DNA of 64,000 nt from Acinetobacter calcoaceticus ANC 3811 (GTDB lineage: Bacteria > Pseudomonadota > Gammaproteobacteria > Pseudomonadales > Moraxellaceae): the NCBI RefSeq assembly GCF_000399665.1, contig NZ_KB976986.1, positions 2,315,261 to 2,379,260 on the forward strand, given 5' to 3'. Below the pieces are notes generated by a model, which made no database searches, was not told the DNA's origin, and was given only the letters and a program-made list of their open reading frames with translations. Each line of letters starts with the position of its first letter. Position 1 is the first letter of the stretch. Positions 8,143 to 22,716 of this stretch are shown one piece after another. The translations under genes were made by a program, and so were the position numbers.

Positions 8143-9432
8143 TTATTGATAACGATAGCGAGCTGAGCGTGCATGAGCATCAAGGTTCTCTTGGACAGCT
8201 AATATGTCGGCTGTTTTAGCTAACGTTTTAACCCCATCTTTCGAACACATAATCAAGCTCGAACGTTTTTGGAAATCATAAACGCCTAAAGGAGAAGAAA
8301 AACGAGCAGTTCCAGATGTCGGCAATACATGGTTTGGACCCGCACAATAGTCACCGATTGCTTCGGGTGTATAACGTCCCATGAAAATAGCGCCAGCATG
8401 ACGAATATCTTCGCTCATTGCTTCGGCATCATCTAGACACAGCTCCAAATGTTCTGGTGCAACTTGATTAATCAACTCAATTGCTTCTGCACGGTCTTTG
8501 ACTAACACTAAAGCACCACGGTTTTCAATTGAAGTTCGCGCAATATCTGCCTTTGGCAATTCATTTAAATGCTTTTCAATTGCCAACTCTACTGCATTAA
8601 GCAAAGCTTCATCTGGCGTTATGAAAATAGCTTGAGCAACTGTGTCATGTTCAGCTTGTGATAAAACATCCATAGCCAACCAATCTGCATTATTCTCACC
8701 TTCTGCATATACTAAAATTTCAGAAGGTCCAGCAATCATATCGATGCCGACTTGACCAAATACGGCACGTTTGGCAGCTGCTACAAAACGATTCCCTGGC
8801 CCAGTAATTTTATCTACAGGTGGAATGGTTTGTGTTCCATAAGCCAAAGCTGCTACAGCCTGTGCTCCACCAATGGTAAACACTCGGCTGACTCCTGCAA
8901 GATAAGCTGCGGCAAGAACCAACGGATTTAATTCACCATTCGGTGCTGGAACAACCATAATAATTTCAGGTACACCCGCAACATGAGCAGGTACAGCATT
9001 CATTAGAACTGAAGATGGATAAGAAGCTAAACCACCTGGCACATAAATACCAACACGGTCTAGAGGCGTAACTTTTTGCCCTAATGTATTGCCCAAGTCA
9101 TCTATATAAGTCCAGCTATCTTGTTTCTGAGCTTCATGAAATGTACGAATACGCTTTGCTGCCAACTCTAAAGCATCACGAATTTCTGGGCTTAAATTAT
9201 CAAAAGCAGTTTTAAGTTGTTCTTGAGATAATTCTAAATCTGAAAATTGATGCGCAGGATGTCGATCGAACTGTTGAGTAAGCTTTAAAACATGATCATC
9301 ACCATGCTGACGAACATCAGCAATAATTTGATCTACTGTTTGCACTAAATTAAGATCGTTCACGGTTTCAAATGCTAAGAGCTCAGCAAAAACCTGTTTG
9401 AAGTTTTGATCTTGAGTCGATAAACGTCGCAT
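8143..9432 (-). CDS. hisD: Histidinol dehydrogenase
   Basis: A 429-residue zinc enzyme that oxidises L-histidinol to L-histidine in two NAD-dependent steps. Motifs include [47 protein letters not shown], and QVAPEHLEL containing the catalytic Glu-His pair. ATG 9432 is preferred; an in-frame GTG at 9444 would add four residues. The only ribosome-site candidate, GTGGG, lies within one arm of a long inverted repeat (9440-9493). The gene sits 106 nt downstream of hisG, an unusually long gap within this operon. Confidence 0.93.
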   Translation of the reverse strand: MRRLSTQDQNFKQVFAELLAFETVNDLNLVQTVDQIIADVRQHGDDHVLKLTQQFDRHPAHQFSDLELSQEQLKTAFDNLSPEIRDALELAAKRIRTFHEAQKQDSWTYIDDLGNTLGQKVTPLDRVGIYVPGGLASYPSSVLMNAVPAHVAGVPEIIMVVPAPNGELNPLVLAAAYLAGVSRVFTIGGAQAVAALAYGTQTIPPVDKITGPGNRFVAAAKRAVFGQVGIDMIAGPSEILVYAEGENNADWLAMDVLSQAEHDTVAQAIFITPDEALLNAVELAIEKHLNELPKADIARTSIENRGALVLVKDRAEAIELINQVAPEHLELCLDDAEAMSEDIRHAGAIFMGRYTPEAIGDYCAGPNHVLPTSGTARFSSPLGVYDFQKRSSLIMCSKDGVKTLAKTADILAVQENLDAHARSARYRYQ

Positions 9433-9439
9433 CAATTTA

Positions 9440-9493
9440 CCCACAAGGCGAAAAAGAAAAAGTAAGTTTACCCTTTTTCTATGCGCTTGTGGG
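9440..9493 (-). promoter_or_regulatory. Long hairpin overlapping the hisD ribosome-binding site
   Basis: The outer arms are 9440-9450 and 9484-9493 (CCCACAAG pairing with CTTGTGGG, plus two more pairs after a bulged G). The inner arms are AGAAAAAG at 9455-9462 and CTTTTTCT at 9473-9480, with a 10-nt loop. In the transcript the 3' arm contains GTGGG, the only Shine-Dalgarno-like sequence before the hisD ATG at 9432, so the folded form should hide the ribosome site. Confidence 0.6.
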
Positions 9494-9538
9494 CATCATC
9501 TAGCTTAACTATCGCAAAAGCATGATGGGAAATTGCTT

Positions 9539-11484
<1,946 letters not shown>

Positions 11485-11736
11485 TTAAGCTCCGAAAAGG
11501 CTTGCTTTACGCCATTCATCTTTGGTCATTGCACGAATTGTTACCGCGTGAACTTCCCCACTTGCAATATAAGTATTTAATGGTGCATAAACTAATTGTT
11601 GACGAGCCACTGTACGCTTACCTTCAAATTGATCATCCACAATACGGAGGTCAAATTTTCCAGCCTGTCCGCTCACCGCTACTTCCGCTACAGGGAAAGC
11701 TTCTTTTAAAATTTGAGTGAGCTGTTCACTATTCAT
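11485..11736 (-). CDS. BolA/IbaG-family protein
   Basis: An 83-residue protein of the BolA superfamily, closest by context to IbaG (YrbA), which is also next to murA in enterobacteria. BolA proteins work with monothiol glutaredoxins in iron-sulfur cluster handling. Visible features are VAVSGQAGKFDLRIV, the family-typical FEGKRTVARQQLVYAPL, and the conserved His in SGEVHAVTIRAMT. ATG 11736 is preceded by AGAGGTC at good spacing; an upstream in-frame GTG (11754) is less well placed. It is the apparent first gene of the murA-his operon. Confidence 0.88.
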   Translation of the reverse strand: MNSEQLTQILKEAFPVAEVAVSGQAGKFDLRIVDDQFEGKRTVARQQLVYAPLNTYIASGEVHAVTIRAMTKDEWRKASLFGA

Positions 11737-11828
11737 TGCAAAGACCTCTGACACAACCTAAGGGGTAAAACGGAGTATTTTACTATAACTTTTTCCAAGA
11801 ATTCAGTACGTGTTTATATTTTATCAAT

Positions 11829-11855
11829 AAAAAAGAGGCTATCTTTCAAGCCTCT
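11829..11855 (-). terminator. hpf/rpoN operon terminator
   Basis: On the minus strand AGAGGCT, an 8-nt loop, AGCCTCT, then six Ts. It lies 17 nt after the hpf stop. Confidence 0.85.
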
Positions 11856-11871
11856 CTTAAACTAATAAAAC

Positions 11872-12213
11872 TTATTGAACAGAAACAGCAACTTGAGAAT
11901 AAGTACATTGCATTTTTCGATATCTTAATAATTGTCTTTTTAATTTTTCAGTCAATTTTTTAATTGAAGTATACATATCATCAGCGGTTGCCTGAGCAAA
12001 CAACTCAATCCCAGGCAATCTTACAATCGCCTCTGCAACATGATTTGAACTACCCTTATGAGAGCGCTTATCAATTTGATGATCTTTCGTTAATTTAATC
12101 TGCATACTATTCACCTGATCTAGGTGTTTCGTTAATTGATTAAATTTTGATTTAATATTTTCTTCTATAGCTGGTGTAATTGCTAAATGATGACCACGAA
12201 TCGTTATTTGCAT
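11872..12213 (-). CDS. hpf: Ribosome hibernation-promoting factor (short HPF/YfiA type)
   Basis: A 113-residue protein that binds the 30S decoding region and promotes inactive 100S ribosome dimers in stationary phase. The start ATG 12213 (MQITIRGHHLAITPAI) has GAGGGAT upstream; longer readings into the rpoN-hpf gap lack support. It has the beta-alpha-beta fold with basic surface residues (KRSHKGSSNHVAEAIV, LKRQLLRYRK) and no long C-terminal dimerisation domain. It follows rpoN, a neighbourhood widely conserved in gammaproteobacteria. Confidence 0.9.
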   Translation of the reverse strand: MQITIRGHHLAITPAIEENIKSKFNQLTKHLDQVNSMQIKLTKDHQIDKRSHKGSSNHVAEAIVRLPGIELFAQATADDMYTSIKKLTEKLKRQLLRYRKMQCTYSQVAVSVQ

Positions 12214-12380
12214 AATTCTATCCCTCACCTTTTTTAGGTTATTTAAAGAAGAACCAAAACGATTTAATGTTATCAAAAAGAAATTTAGGACAATTAAACC
12301 ATTTTAGCGACTCCTCTTGGTGAAATTAAAATTTCATTATTTCGTCATAATGAATCTCTAGAATAGCCATACTTCAAAAT

Positions 12381-13829
12381 TCAGATCAAGACTTTTCTTT
12401 CAGACGATGAAGGAATATGTAACGATTCTCGATATTTTGCGACAGTCCTTCTTGCTACTTCAATCCCCTCATCTTTCAATAAGGTAGCAATTACATTATC
12501 GGACAAAGGTTTACGCGGATTTTCACTTGCTACAAGCTTTTTAATCATTGCACGAATAGCAGTAGAAGAAGCCTCTCCTCCAGCAGTAGTACCTACATGG
12601 CTAGAGAAAAAATATTTCAACTCAAAAAGGCCACGTGGGGTAAGCATATATTTATTTGTAGTTACACGAGAAACTGTAGATTCATGCAATTCTACTTCTT
12701 CAGCAACATCTCGGAGAACCAAAGGTTTCATTGCTTCTGCACCTATCTCCAAAAAAGCTTTCTGATGCTCCACAATACAAGATGCTACTTTTAATAACGT
12801 CTTATGTCTTTCATCAATGCTTTTAATAAAGTTTTTTGCTTCAAGCATCTGATTACGTAAATATAAATTATCTTCACTCTGATCTGCTCTACGAATCATA
12901 CTAGAGTAAAAAGTATTAATTCTTAATTTAGGTAACACATCTGGATTTAGTTGAACCTGCCAATGTAAATCTTTTTTAGAAACCACCACATCTGGAATTT
13001 GATAATCTGACTCTTCTTTATCAAAATCCATGCCTGGATACGGTTTCAATGTTTTTAATAGATTAATTGCAAACTTTAATTGCTCTTTCGTTAAACCCGT
13101 TTGTTTGAGTAATTTATTTAAATCATTTGCTATCAAAAGCTCATAATATTGCAATAAGCTTTTTGCCTCATTTAAATATTCAACATCTTTTGGTAGAAAT
13201 TCGAGCTGTACCTTTAAACATTCCGCTAAATTACGCGAACCAATCCCTAATGGATCAAGTCTTTGAATATGCTTTAATACAACCAAAACTTCATCTTCTT
13301 CTATCTCTTCTTCAATATCCATTTCATTCAATAATTGCTGTGAGGCTAAAATAATTTCCTCTAATTCAGCATCCAAGAACCCCTTGTCATCTAATGCATC
13401 AACAATACAGTAAGCAATTAATTGATCTATTTTAGAAAAATGCAACAAATTAACCTGTTCTAAAATATGTTCTTTTAAAGATAATTGAACTTGGCGATTA
13501 TCCTCTCGCTCTTCAAATTCTGGGGTAGCCAAAGCTGTCGATTGATGAGTATAAATATCATCCCATTCAGTATCGACTGGTAAATCATCAGGCAAATGAT
13601 TTGCATTTAATTCAGTTGTTAAATCATCTGACTCTTTACTTTCTAATGTAGACAGACTTTCTGTTAATGACTCTTCTTCTATTTTTTCAAGTAAAGGATT
13701 ACTATCTAGTTGGATCTGAATTTCTTGTTCAAGCTCTAAACTAGAAAGTTGTAACAAACGAATCGCCTGCTGCAATTGAGGTGTTAACGATAAAGAATTC
13801 GCAACTTTCAACCCAACAGATAATTTCAT
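12381..13829 (-). CDS. rpoN: RNA polymerase sigma-54 factor
   Basis: A 482-residue sigma-54. It has the Gln/Leu-rich activator-interaction region at residues 1-50 (SLTPQLQQAIRLLQLSSLEL), a very acidic region II (about 55-125), a core-binding region, a helix-turn-helix (VAEEVELHESTVSRVTTNKY) and the RpoN box ARRTVAKYRE near the C-terminus. It directs transcription from -24/-12 promoters with AAA+ enhancer-binding proteins. ATG 13829 is chosen by homology length; the ribosome site is weak. The lptA-lptB genes that usually precede rpoN are absent here and an rRNA operon lies upstream instead. Confidence 0.96.
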   Translation of the reverse strand: MKLSVGLKVANSLSLTPQLQQAIRLLQLSSLELEQEIQIQLDSNPLLEKIEEESLTESLSTLESKESDDLTTELNANHLPDDLPVDTEWDDIYTHQSTALATPEFEEREDNRQVQLSLKEHILEQVNLLHFSKIDQLIAYCIVDALDDKGFLDAELEEIILASQQLLNEMDIEEEIEEDEVLVVLKHIQRLDPLGIGSRNLAECLKVQLEFLPKDVEYLNEAKSLLQYYELLIANDLNKLLKQTGLTKEQLKFAINLLKTLKPYPGMDFDKEESDYQIPDVVVSKKDLHWQVQLNPDVLPKLRINTFYSSMIRRADQSEDNLYLRNQMLEAKNFIKSIDERHKTLLKVASCIVEHQKAFLEIGAEAMKPLVLRDVAEEVELHESTVSRVTTNKYMLTPRGLFELKYFFSSHVGTTAGGEASSTAIRAMIKKLVASENPRKPLSDNVIATLLKDEGIEVARRTVAKYRESLHIPSSSERKVLI

Positions 13830-14065
13830 ATATTTTAAATTCCATAAAACAAGCAAAAATCATGCCTACTTAACATTTATAACATATAGTTTCCATTTAT
13901 CATATATATCAGCGTGAAATTCTCAGAAGAAAAAATGGATTTTTTATTAAAAAACTTGCTAGAAAGCTATCTTATTGATTGATTAGATACCTTTATTAAC
14001 TAAAAGATGCTTTGCTGGTCTTATTATTTCCGAGTGTTTTATCTACTACAATTTCCCTCCCATAT
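13830..14065. other. rpoN upstream region
   Basis: Short AT-rich stretch between the rRNA operon terminators and rpoN (up to the 5S gene the gap is about 350 nt). It must contain the rpoN promoter on the minus strand, but I could not identify hexamers with confidence. No gene seen. Confidence 0.5.
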
Positions 14066-14093
14066 AAAAAAGGACTCTTCTGGAGTCTTTTTT
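14066..14093 (-). terminator. Second hairpin terminator downstream of the rRNA operon
   Basis: GACTC and GAGTC arms with a 5-nt loop are extended by a G-T pair and A/T tracts on both sides, so it works in either direction. It lies 50 nt beyond the first rRNA terminator and before rpoN, forming a tandem terminator. Confidence 0.7.
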
Positions 14094-14139
14094 ATTGCCT
14101 AAAATTGATTAAATCTTCAATATCATTTTATTTTTGCAT

Positions 14140-14173
14140 AAAAAAACACCCCCAACTTAGGTTGGGGGTGTTT
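14140..14173 (-). terminator. Main rRNA operon terminator
   Basis: 13-bp perfect stem AAACACCCCCAAC / GTTGGGGGTGTTT with a 4-nt loop, followed on the minus strand by a run of seven Ts. It begins 10 nt after the 5S gene. Confidence 0.92.
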
Positions 14174-14182
14174 AGAATAATG

Positions 14183-14297
14183 AGCTGGCGATGACTTACT
14201 CTCACATGGGAAACCCCACACTACCATCAGCGCTAAGAGGTTTCACTTCTGAGTTCGGGAAGGGATCAGGTGGTTCACTCTTGCTATGGTCGCCAGC
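14183..14297 (-). rRNA. rrf: 5S ribosomal RNA
   Basis: 115 nt with complementary ends (AGCTGGCG at the 3' end and GCTGGCGACC at the 5' end on the minus strand) and the conserved CCGAACTCAGAAGTGAAAC segment. It is the distal gene of the rRNA operon; boundaries are accurate to a few bases. Confidence 0.95.
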
Positions 14298-14474
14298 ACA
14301 ACTGGTATGGATACTAGCATTGGTCTTAATATGCCGATGCGTTTTCCAAATCTTTACAGATGGGCTGATTGAGTCTTGATATTTTGTTCATTTTAGCTAA
14401 GCGTATAACTAAATCAAGTTGATTTGTACATTAATGAATCGATTGATGCTATATATACAACTGCTTGGGTGTTG

Positions 14475-17374
<2,900 letters not shown>

Positions 17375-17730
17375 ACCCCAAACAGTCGTTATTACCTACA
17401 AGGAGTAATAAGACATGATCAATGATTTCTCATCAATCTCTTACAGTTTGAAGTACTGTGTATTTAAACACTGTACAGCTTCAATCTAATTCATATACCA
17501 AAACGCTTGATTCAGTTAATTTGCTAGTTCTCAATTCATTTAGATCAATTGCTTAATCTAAACTCTTGAGTGAACAATTTATTTCAGACTCAATTTTGCC
17601 AATCTGTTAATGAATAAACATGCCTTCGTCAGGTCATGCTTAATACCGTGATACTTAAATCACAGAAGTTAATAAACTAAGATCTAATCCCTATTTACTA
17701 ATTTCTGTAATCTGAACTTCTCTTAAGTTC
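17375..17730. other. 23S / tRNA-Ala internal transcribed spacer
   Basis: About 350 nt of AT-rich transcribed spacer between tRNA-Ala and 23S. No gene is seen. The part next to 23S forms the 5' strand of the 23S processing stem. Confidence 0.7.
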
Positions 17731-17806
17731 TGGTGGAGACTAGGAGAGTCGAACTCCTGACCTCCTGCGTGCAAAGCAGGCGCTCTACCAACTAAGCTAA
17801 GTCCCC
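17731..17806 (-). tRNA. tRNA-Ala(TGC)
   Basis: 76 nt with the acceptor stem GGGGACT pairing with AGTCTCC, anticodon loop TTTGCAC with anticodon TGC, T-loop GTTCGACTC and an encoded CCA end. It is the second tRNA in the 16S-23S spacer in transcription order. Confidence 0.96.
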
Positions 17807-17862
17807 AGCTTACATCATCAGTTCTGTATCTTCTTTTCTATAACTTCAACCAGTCAAAGTCA

Positions 17863-17939
<77 letters not shown>

Positions 17940-17950
17940 TCAGATACATC

Positions 17951-17973
17951 TATGAAGAACAACTTGTTGTGGA
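17951..17973 (-). other. 3' strand of the 16S precursor processing stem
   Basis: The sequence here is the reverse complement of 19677-19698 with a single 1-nt indel. The two would pair around the whole 16S gene to form the RNase III-type stem. Confidence 0.8.
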
Positions 17974-17998
17974 TTCTTACTAATCGTCAATCTTTCGT

Positions 17999-19535
<1,537 letters not shown>

Positions 19536-19676
19536 AAAAATCATTTTGCACCTTATTAAAGACAAGGTGCCAATTCTGGCTCATCAATTTTCTGACTTAA
19601 ATTTCGCTCAAATAAACTTCGAGTAATTTAAACCAATCAATCAATGATAATATTTCGATCAATCAATCAGTAAAAA

Positions 19677-19698
19677 TCCACACAAGTTGTTCTTCATA
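19677..19698 (-). other. 5' strand of the 16S precursor processing stem
   Basis: Complementary to 17951-17973 over 22 nt with one bulge, placing it as the RNase III processing stem of the 16S precursor. Confidence 0.8.
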
Positions 19699-19748
19699 AT
19701 CTCTTAATGATCTTCTTCCTGGTTCGTCACCAGCAAGCTAGGTCGGCT

Positions 19749-19776
19749 ATATTACTCTTAATCTCTTAAAAGTCAA
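19749..19776 (-). promoter_or_regulatory. rRNA operon promoter
   Basis: On the minus strand -35 TTGACT (19776-19771), a 16-nt spacer, and -10 TAATAT (19754-19749), followed by a GC-containing discriminator and preceded by an AT-rich UP-like stretch. Near-consensus hexamers with 16-nt spacing are typical of rRNA P1 promoters. It lies about 215 nt before the mature 16S 5' end. Confidence 0.8.
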
Positions 19777-20109
19777 CAGGTAATTTCGATATTTTTAAAA
19801 CTTATTCTCAAAACCAACTTCTCATCAAATTCACTACTCAAAGTAATCAACTCAATTCCAAGTAACTGTTTTTTAACAAGTTCCTATCTGCATCACCGCC
19901 GATGGATGTGCATTATAGACCATTAAATCTCGTTGGCAACCCCTTTTTTAATTTAATATTATCGTATGCTCATTTTTTAGTCTTTTTAGCATTTTATCTA
20001 TATTATTTGATCAATTTTACCTTGATAATAGGTTATCGATTTTGTATTGAAGCATATCTCCATCCAACTGCACATTAAGTATTAGCCTGGCTGGCGGTTA
20101 AGGAATTAT

Positions 20110-20988
20110 ATGAATTATTCTAATTTAATTTTACTAAGTATGTTATCTGTAGGTGTTTGCACTTCTATATACGCTCAAGAAAACATGACAAGTGAATCTG
20201 CTAATGCTAGTTCATTAGAAGAAACAGGGCCAAACCATCCCCGTTCACAAATTATTAAAGATTTAAAAAATATTAAAGTTAAAGATTTAAAAATTAATGC
20301 AAATGCAGCACAACCAGATTTAGTTAAAGATCCTTTGCAATCATTGAACCGTCCAATTTATTCTTTTAATGATATGTTGGATCGCAATTTCTTGCGTCCT
20401 GTTGCGGTTCAATATAGAGAAAAGACTCCCGAAGATGTGCGTGGCTCTTATCGCCAGTTCCGCAAAAATCTTGGTGAACCATGGAATGCCGTCAATCAAC
20501 TTATTCAAGGTCGTCCAAGTCGTGCAGCAAAAACTTTAGGCCGATTTACGATTAATACCTTAACTACTCTTGGTTTGGCGGACCCTGCAAGCCGCTTAGG
20601 TTTACCAACTGAGGAAGAGAATTTTGGTGTAACTCTTGGTTACTATGGCGTTCCTTCGGGTCCATTCCTTATGCTACCTTTCTTTGGACCAAGCACTTTA
20701 CGTGATGGTTTTGGTTTAGCAGTAGATGCTCAAGCTCGTCCACAGAAATATGTTATGGATGATCAAGAAGGTCTTTATTGGTCAAGTAATGTATTACAAG
20801 CTGTTGATACACGTGCCCAATATCTTGACTTAGATCAAACCTTACAAGGTGATCAATATGCCATGATTCGAGACTTATATCTCCAGCGTAAAGCCTTCCA
20901 GATTGCTGAGAAAAAGGGCGATTCAGCTGACGTGTCTTTCATTGATGATGATTCACAAGATACAACAGATGAGAATCAAAACCCTTAA
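20110..20988 (+). CDS. mlaA: MlaA/VacJ-family outer-membrane lipid asymmetry protein
   Basis: A 292-residue MlaA homologue, the outer-membrane component that removes mislocalised phospholipid from the outer leaflet and passes it to the periplasmic MlaC. The core domain runs from about residue 75 to 260, with DPLQSLNRPIYSFND, RNLGEPWNAVNQLIQG-type helices, LGLPTEEENFGVTLGYYGV and GPFLMLPFFGPSTLRDGFG. The N-terminus has a signal sequence, but its only Cys is in SVGVCTS, which is not a normal lipobox (Val rather than Gly/Ala/Ser before Cys); cleavage after SIYA by signal peptidase I is the alternative. TAAGGA lies 7 nt before the ATG. The acidic C-terminus (DDDSQDTTDEN) is family-specific. No other mla genes are nearby. 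Confidence 0.9.
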   Translation: MNYSNLILLSMLSVGVCTSIYAQENMTSESANASSLEETGPNHPRSQIIKDLKNIKVKDLKINANAAQPDLVKDPLQSLNRPIYSFNDMLDRNFLRPVAVQYREKTPEDVRGSYRQFRKNLGEPWNAVNQLIQGRPSRAAKTLGRFTINTLTTLGLADPASRLGLPTEEENFGVTLGYYGVPSGPFLMLPFFGPSTLRDGFGLAVDAQARPQKYVMDDQEGLYWSSNVLQAVDTRAQYLDLDQTLQGDQYAMIRDLYLQRKAFQIAEKKGDSADVSFIDDDSQDTTDENQNP

Positions 20989-20997
20989 GATGAAATA

Positions 20998-21033
20998 AAG
21001 GTATTGCTTGGATTGAGAGTTCGGCAATACCTT
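20998..21033 (+). terminator. Hairpin after mlaA
   Basis: 10-bp perfect stem AAGGTATTGC/GCAATACCTT with a 16-nt loop, then GATTTTG. The T-tract is weak, so it may be a partial terminator or an mRNA-stabilising hairpin between mlaA and gigA. Confidence 0.45.
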
Positions 21034-21097
21034 GATTTTGATCATACATACTCTATGATGAATAAAGTGATCATATAAAAGGACTACCATATCTTCT

Positions 21098-22066
21098 ATG
21101 TATTTTATTAAACCGACACGCTCTATGCCTTATTTAGAGCAAGCTTTGGATAAACTGCCAGGCTTACAAGTCATTAACATAGATGATTTAGATTTATATG
21201 ATCCAACCATCATTGCAATTGCTGATGTACAAGATTTCCTGACTTATAAGTGGAATTTACCCACTGTGGTCATTGCTTTTGAGCACGAAGGTGCCGCTTT
21301 AGCTCATGCCTGGGAAGCAGGCGCTCTTGCAGGTTGGGTATGGGATCAGTTACCGAGCGATTTAAATAAAGCACTATCAAAAATTGATGCTCAATATAAG
21401 CGTAATCAAGACAGTCGTGATTTACCTTCAGCTGCTGAACTGCAAAAACGATTATTACCCAATCCAATTGATTTATTAAATTATGAAGTCGAAACTTTCT
21501 TTCAGCCTTCAGCTTATCTTTCCGGTGATTGGTACGACTATTGGAAATTAAATGACAAAGAAGTTCTATTCTATCTTGCTGATGTCTCAGGTCATGGTGT
21601 AACAAGTAGTTTATTAACATCATGGATGGCAGCTTTTCATGGCCGTTCTAAAACTCCAAGACAATTAATAAAAAAATTAAACGGAATGTTAGTTCAAGAG
21701 AATATCGAAAAGCACATTACGATTGTGGTGGGCATTTTAAACCTTGAAACGCATACGCTTCGCTGGTCAAGTGCTGGGCATTACCCGCCTCCTATCATTT
21801 TTGAACCTAATCAGCCACCGAAGATTCTAACAACGAGTAGTTTCCCACTAGGTTTAACTGACGAACTCGAAGTTGAAGAGCATATTTGTACATTAAATCG
21901 CCATGCTCGCTTCATTGTTTGCTCAGATGGAGCCCTCGAACCTTTTGATGGCGGTTTGAACGATCAGTTCCAACAATTGGTCCATCATTTGCAAAATCAA
22001 TCATTTCAAGCACCCGATCATGTGGCCGACGATATTGCCATCTTCAGTCTTTGTCGAATGAATTAA
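21098..22066 (+). CDS. gigA: GigA-type PP2C (SpoIIE/RsbU) serine phosphatase
   Basis: A 322-residue protein. Residues 1-110 look like a degenerate receiver or sensor domain; residues about 120-320 are a PPM/SpoIIE phosphatase with metal-binding motifs LADVSGHGVTSS, LRWSSAGHYPPP, VCSDGALEPFD and VADDIAIF. RsbU-like enzymes dephosphorylate STAS-domain antagonists, and the STAS gene follows directly. In A. baumannii the corresponding pair is GigA/GigB, reported to control stress tolerance, antibiotic resistance and virulence. The start is uncertain: AAAGGA lies 17 nt before ATG 21098, longer than usual, and the next Met is residue 10. Confidence 0.82.
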   Translation: MYFIKPTRSMPYLEQALDKLPGLQVINIDDLDLYDPTIIAIADVQDFLTYKWNLPTVVIAFEHEGAALAHAWEAGALAGWVWDQLPSDLNKALSKIDAQYKRNQDSRDLPSAAELQKRLLPNPIDLLNYEVETFFQPSAYLSGDWYDYWKLNDKEVLFYLADVSGHGVTSSLLTSWMAAFHGRSKTPRQLIKKLNGMLVQENIEKHITIVVGILNLETHTLRWSSAGHYPPPIIFEPNQPPKILTTSSFPLGLTDELEVEEHICTLNRHARFIVCSDGALEPFDGGLNDQFQQLVHHLQNQSFQAPDHVADDIAIFSLCRMN

Positions 22067-22168
22067 TTTATGAATCAATTAATTACATAATATACGACTT
22101 AAGGACTCTTGAGTCTGAGATGGCACTATGTGATAATTTTTCTATCCTTCTCTGAAAATGGCATTTAT

Positions 22169-22690
22169 ATGTCAACAGGTCATGTTGAATATGCAAGCTT
22201 AAATGGAACGCATATTTTCAAACTTATTGGTGAAGTGCGAGCCCATTCTTGTATAAGTCTAGACAAACTTTTAAACAGAATTGAACAGCAAGAAAATGTT
22301 GTAGGTGCAATCGTTGATTTAACCCAAACAACATTTATTGATAGTACTGTATTAGGTATTCTAGCTAAGCTAGGTTTAAAGCTTAAACAGACTCATCATA
22401 TTCAAGCTGTGATGCTATCTACCAATCCAGATATCACAACCTTAGCCAACAGTATGGGGCTAGGGCAGGTTTTTGTCATTTTGAATTACTGTGGTGATCC
22501 TAATGTTTGCACGTTAATGTTAACAGATGAACAAATCACCCATAATGCAATGCTAAGAACTGTTCTGGATGCACATAAGACATTGATGAAACTCAATGCA
22601 AACAATCAGAATATGTTCGAGCCACTTGTGAAGCAGTTACAGAAAGAACAAGATACGCTTGAACAGGTATCGGACAAGCAAAATGCCTGA
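22169..22690 (+). CDS. gigB: GigB-type STAS-domain anti-sigma-factor antagonist
   Basis: A 173-residue protein with an N-terminal STAS domain (about residues 5-105), including the antagonist signature VDLTQTTFIDSTVLGILAKLG, where the Ser of the DST stretch is the expected phosphorylation site. The remaining 65 residues are a helical, Gln-rich extension ending EQVSDKQNA. It is presumably the substrate of GigA just upstream. ATG 22169 matches the start of the STAS fold but has no good ribosome site. A TTG at 22109, in frame and preceded by AAGGA, would add 20 residues. Confidence 0.78.
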   Translation: MSTGHVEYASLNGTHIFKLIGEVRAHSCISLDKLLNRIEQQENVVGAIVDLTQTTFIDSTVLGILAKLGLKLKQTHHIQAVMLSTNPDITTLANSMGLGQVFVILNYCGDPNVCTLMLTDEQITHNAMLRTVLDAHKTLMKLNANNQNMFEPLVKQLQKEQDTLEQVSDKQNA

Positions 22691-22716
22691 TTTTCACCAT
22701 TAAGCCGGATTAGAAT

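Larger units (their letters stand above)
19536..20109. other. rRNA operon promoter and leader / mlaA upstream region
   Basis: 574 nt without a coding gene. It holds the 16S leader (a hairpin GCACCTT/AAGGTGC near 19547-19571, the 5' strand of the 16S processing stem at 19677-19698, and repeated AATC units near 19637-19670), the rRNA promoter at 19749-19776 and, in the other direction, the unmapped mlaA promoter. Confidence 0.7.

Noticed and set aside
19637-19670. AATC tandem-like units in the 16S leader, as a mobile-element or protein-binding repeat
   Set aside because: Only a few imperfect 4-bp units in AT-rich transcribed leader; not distinguishable from composition.
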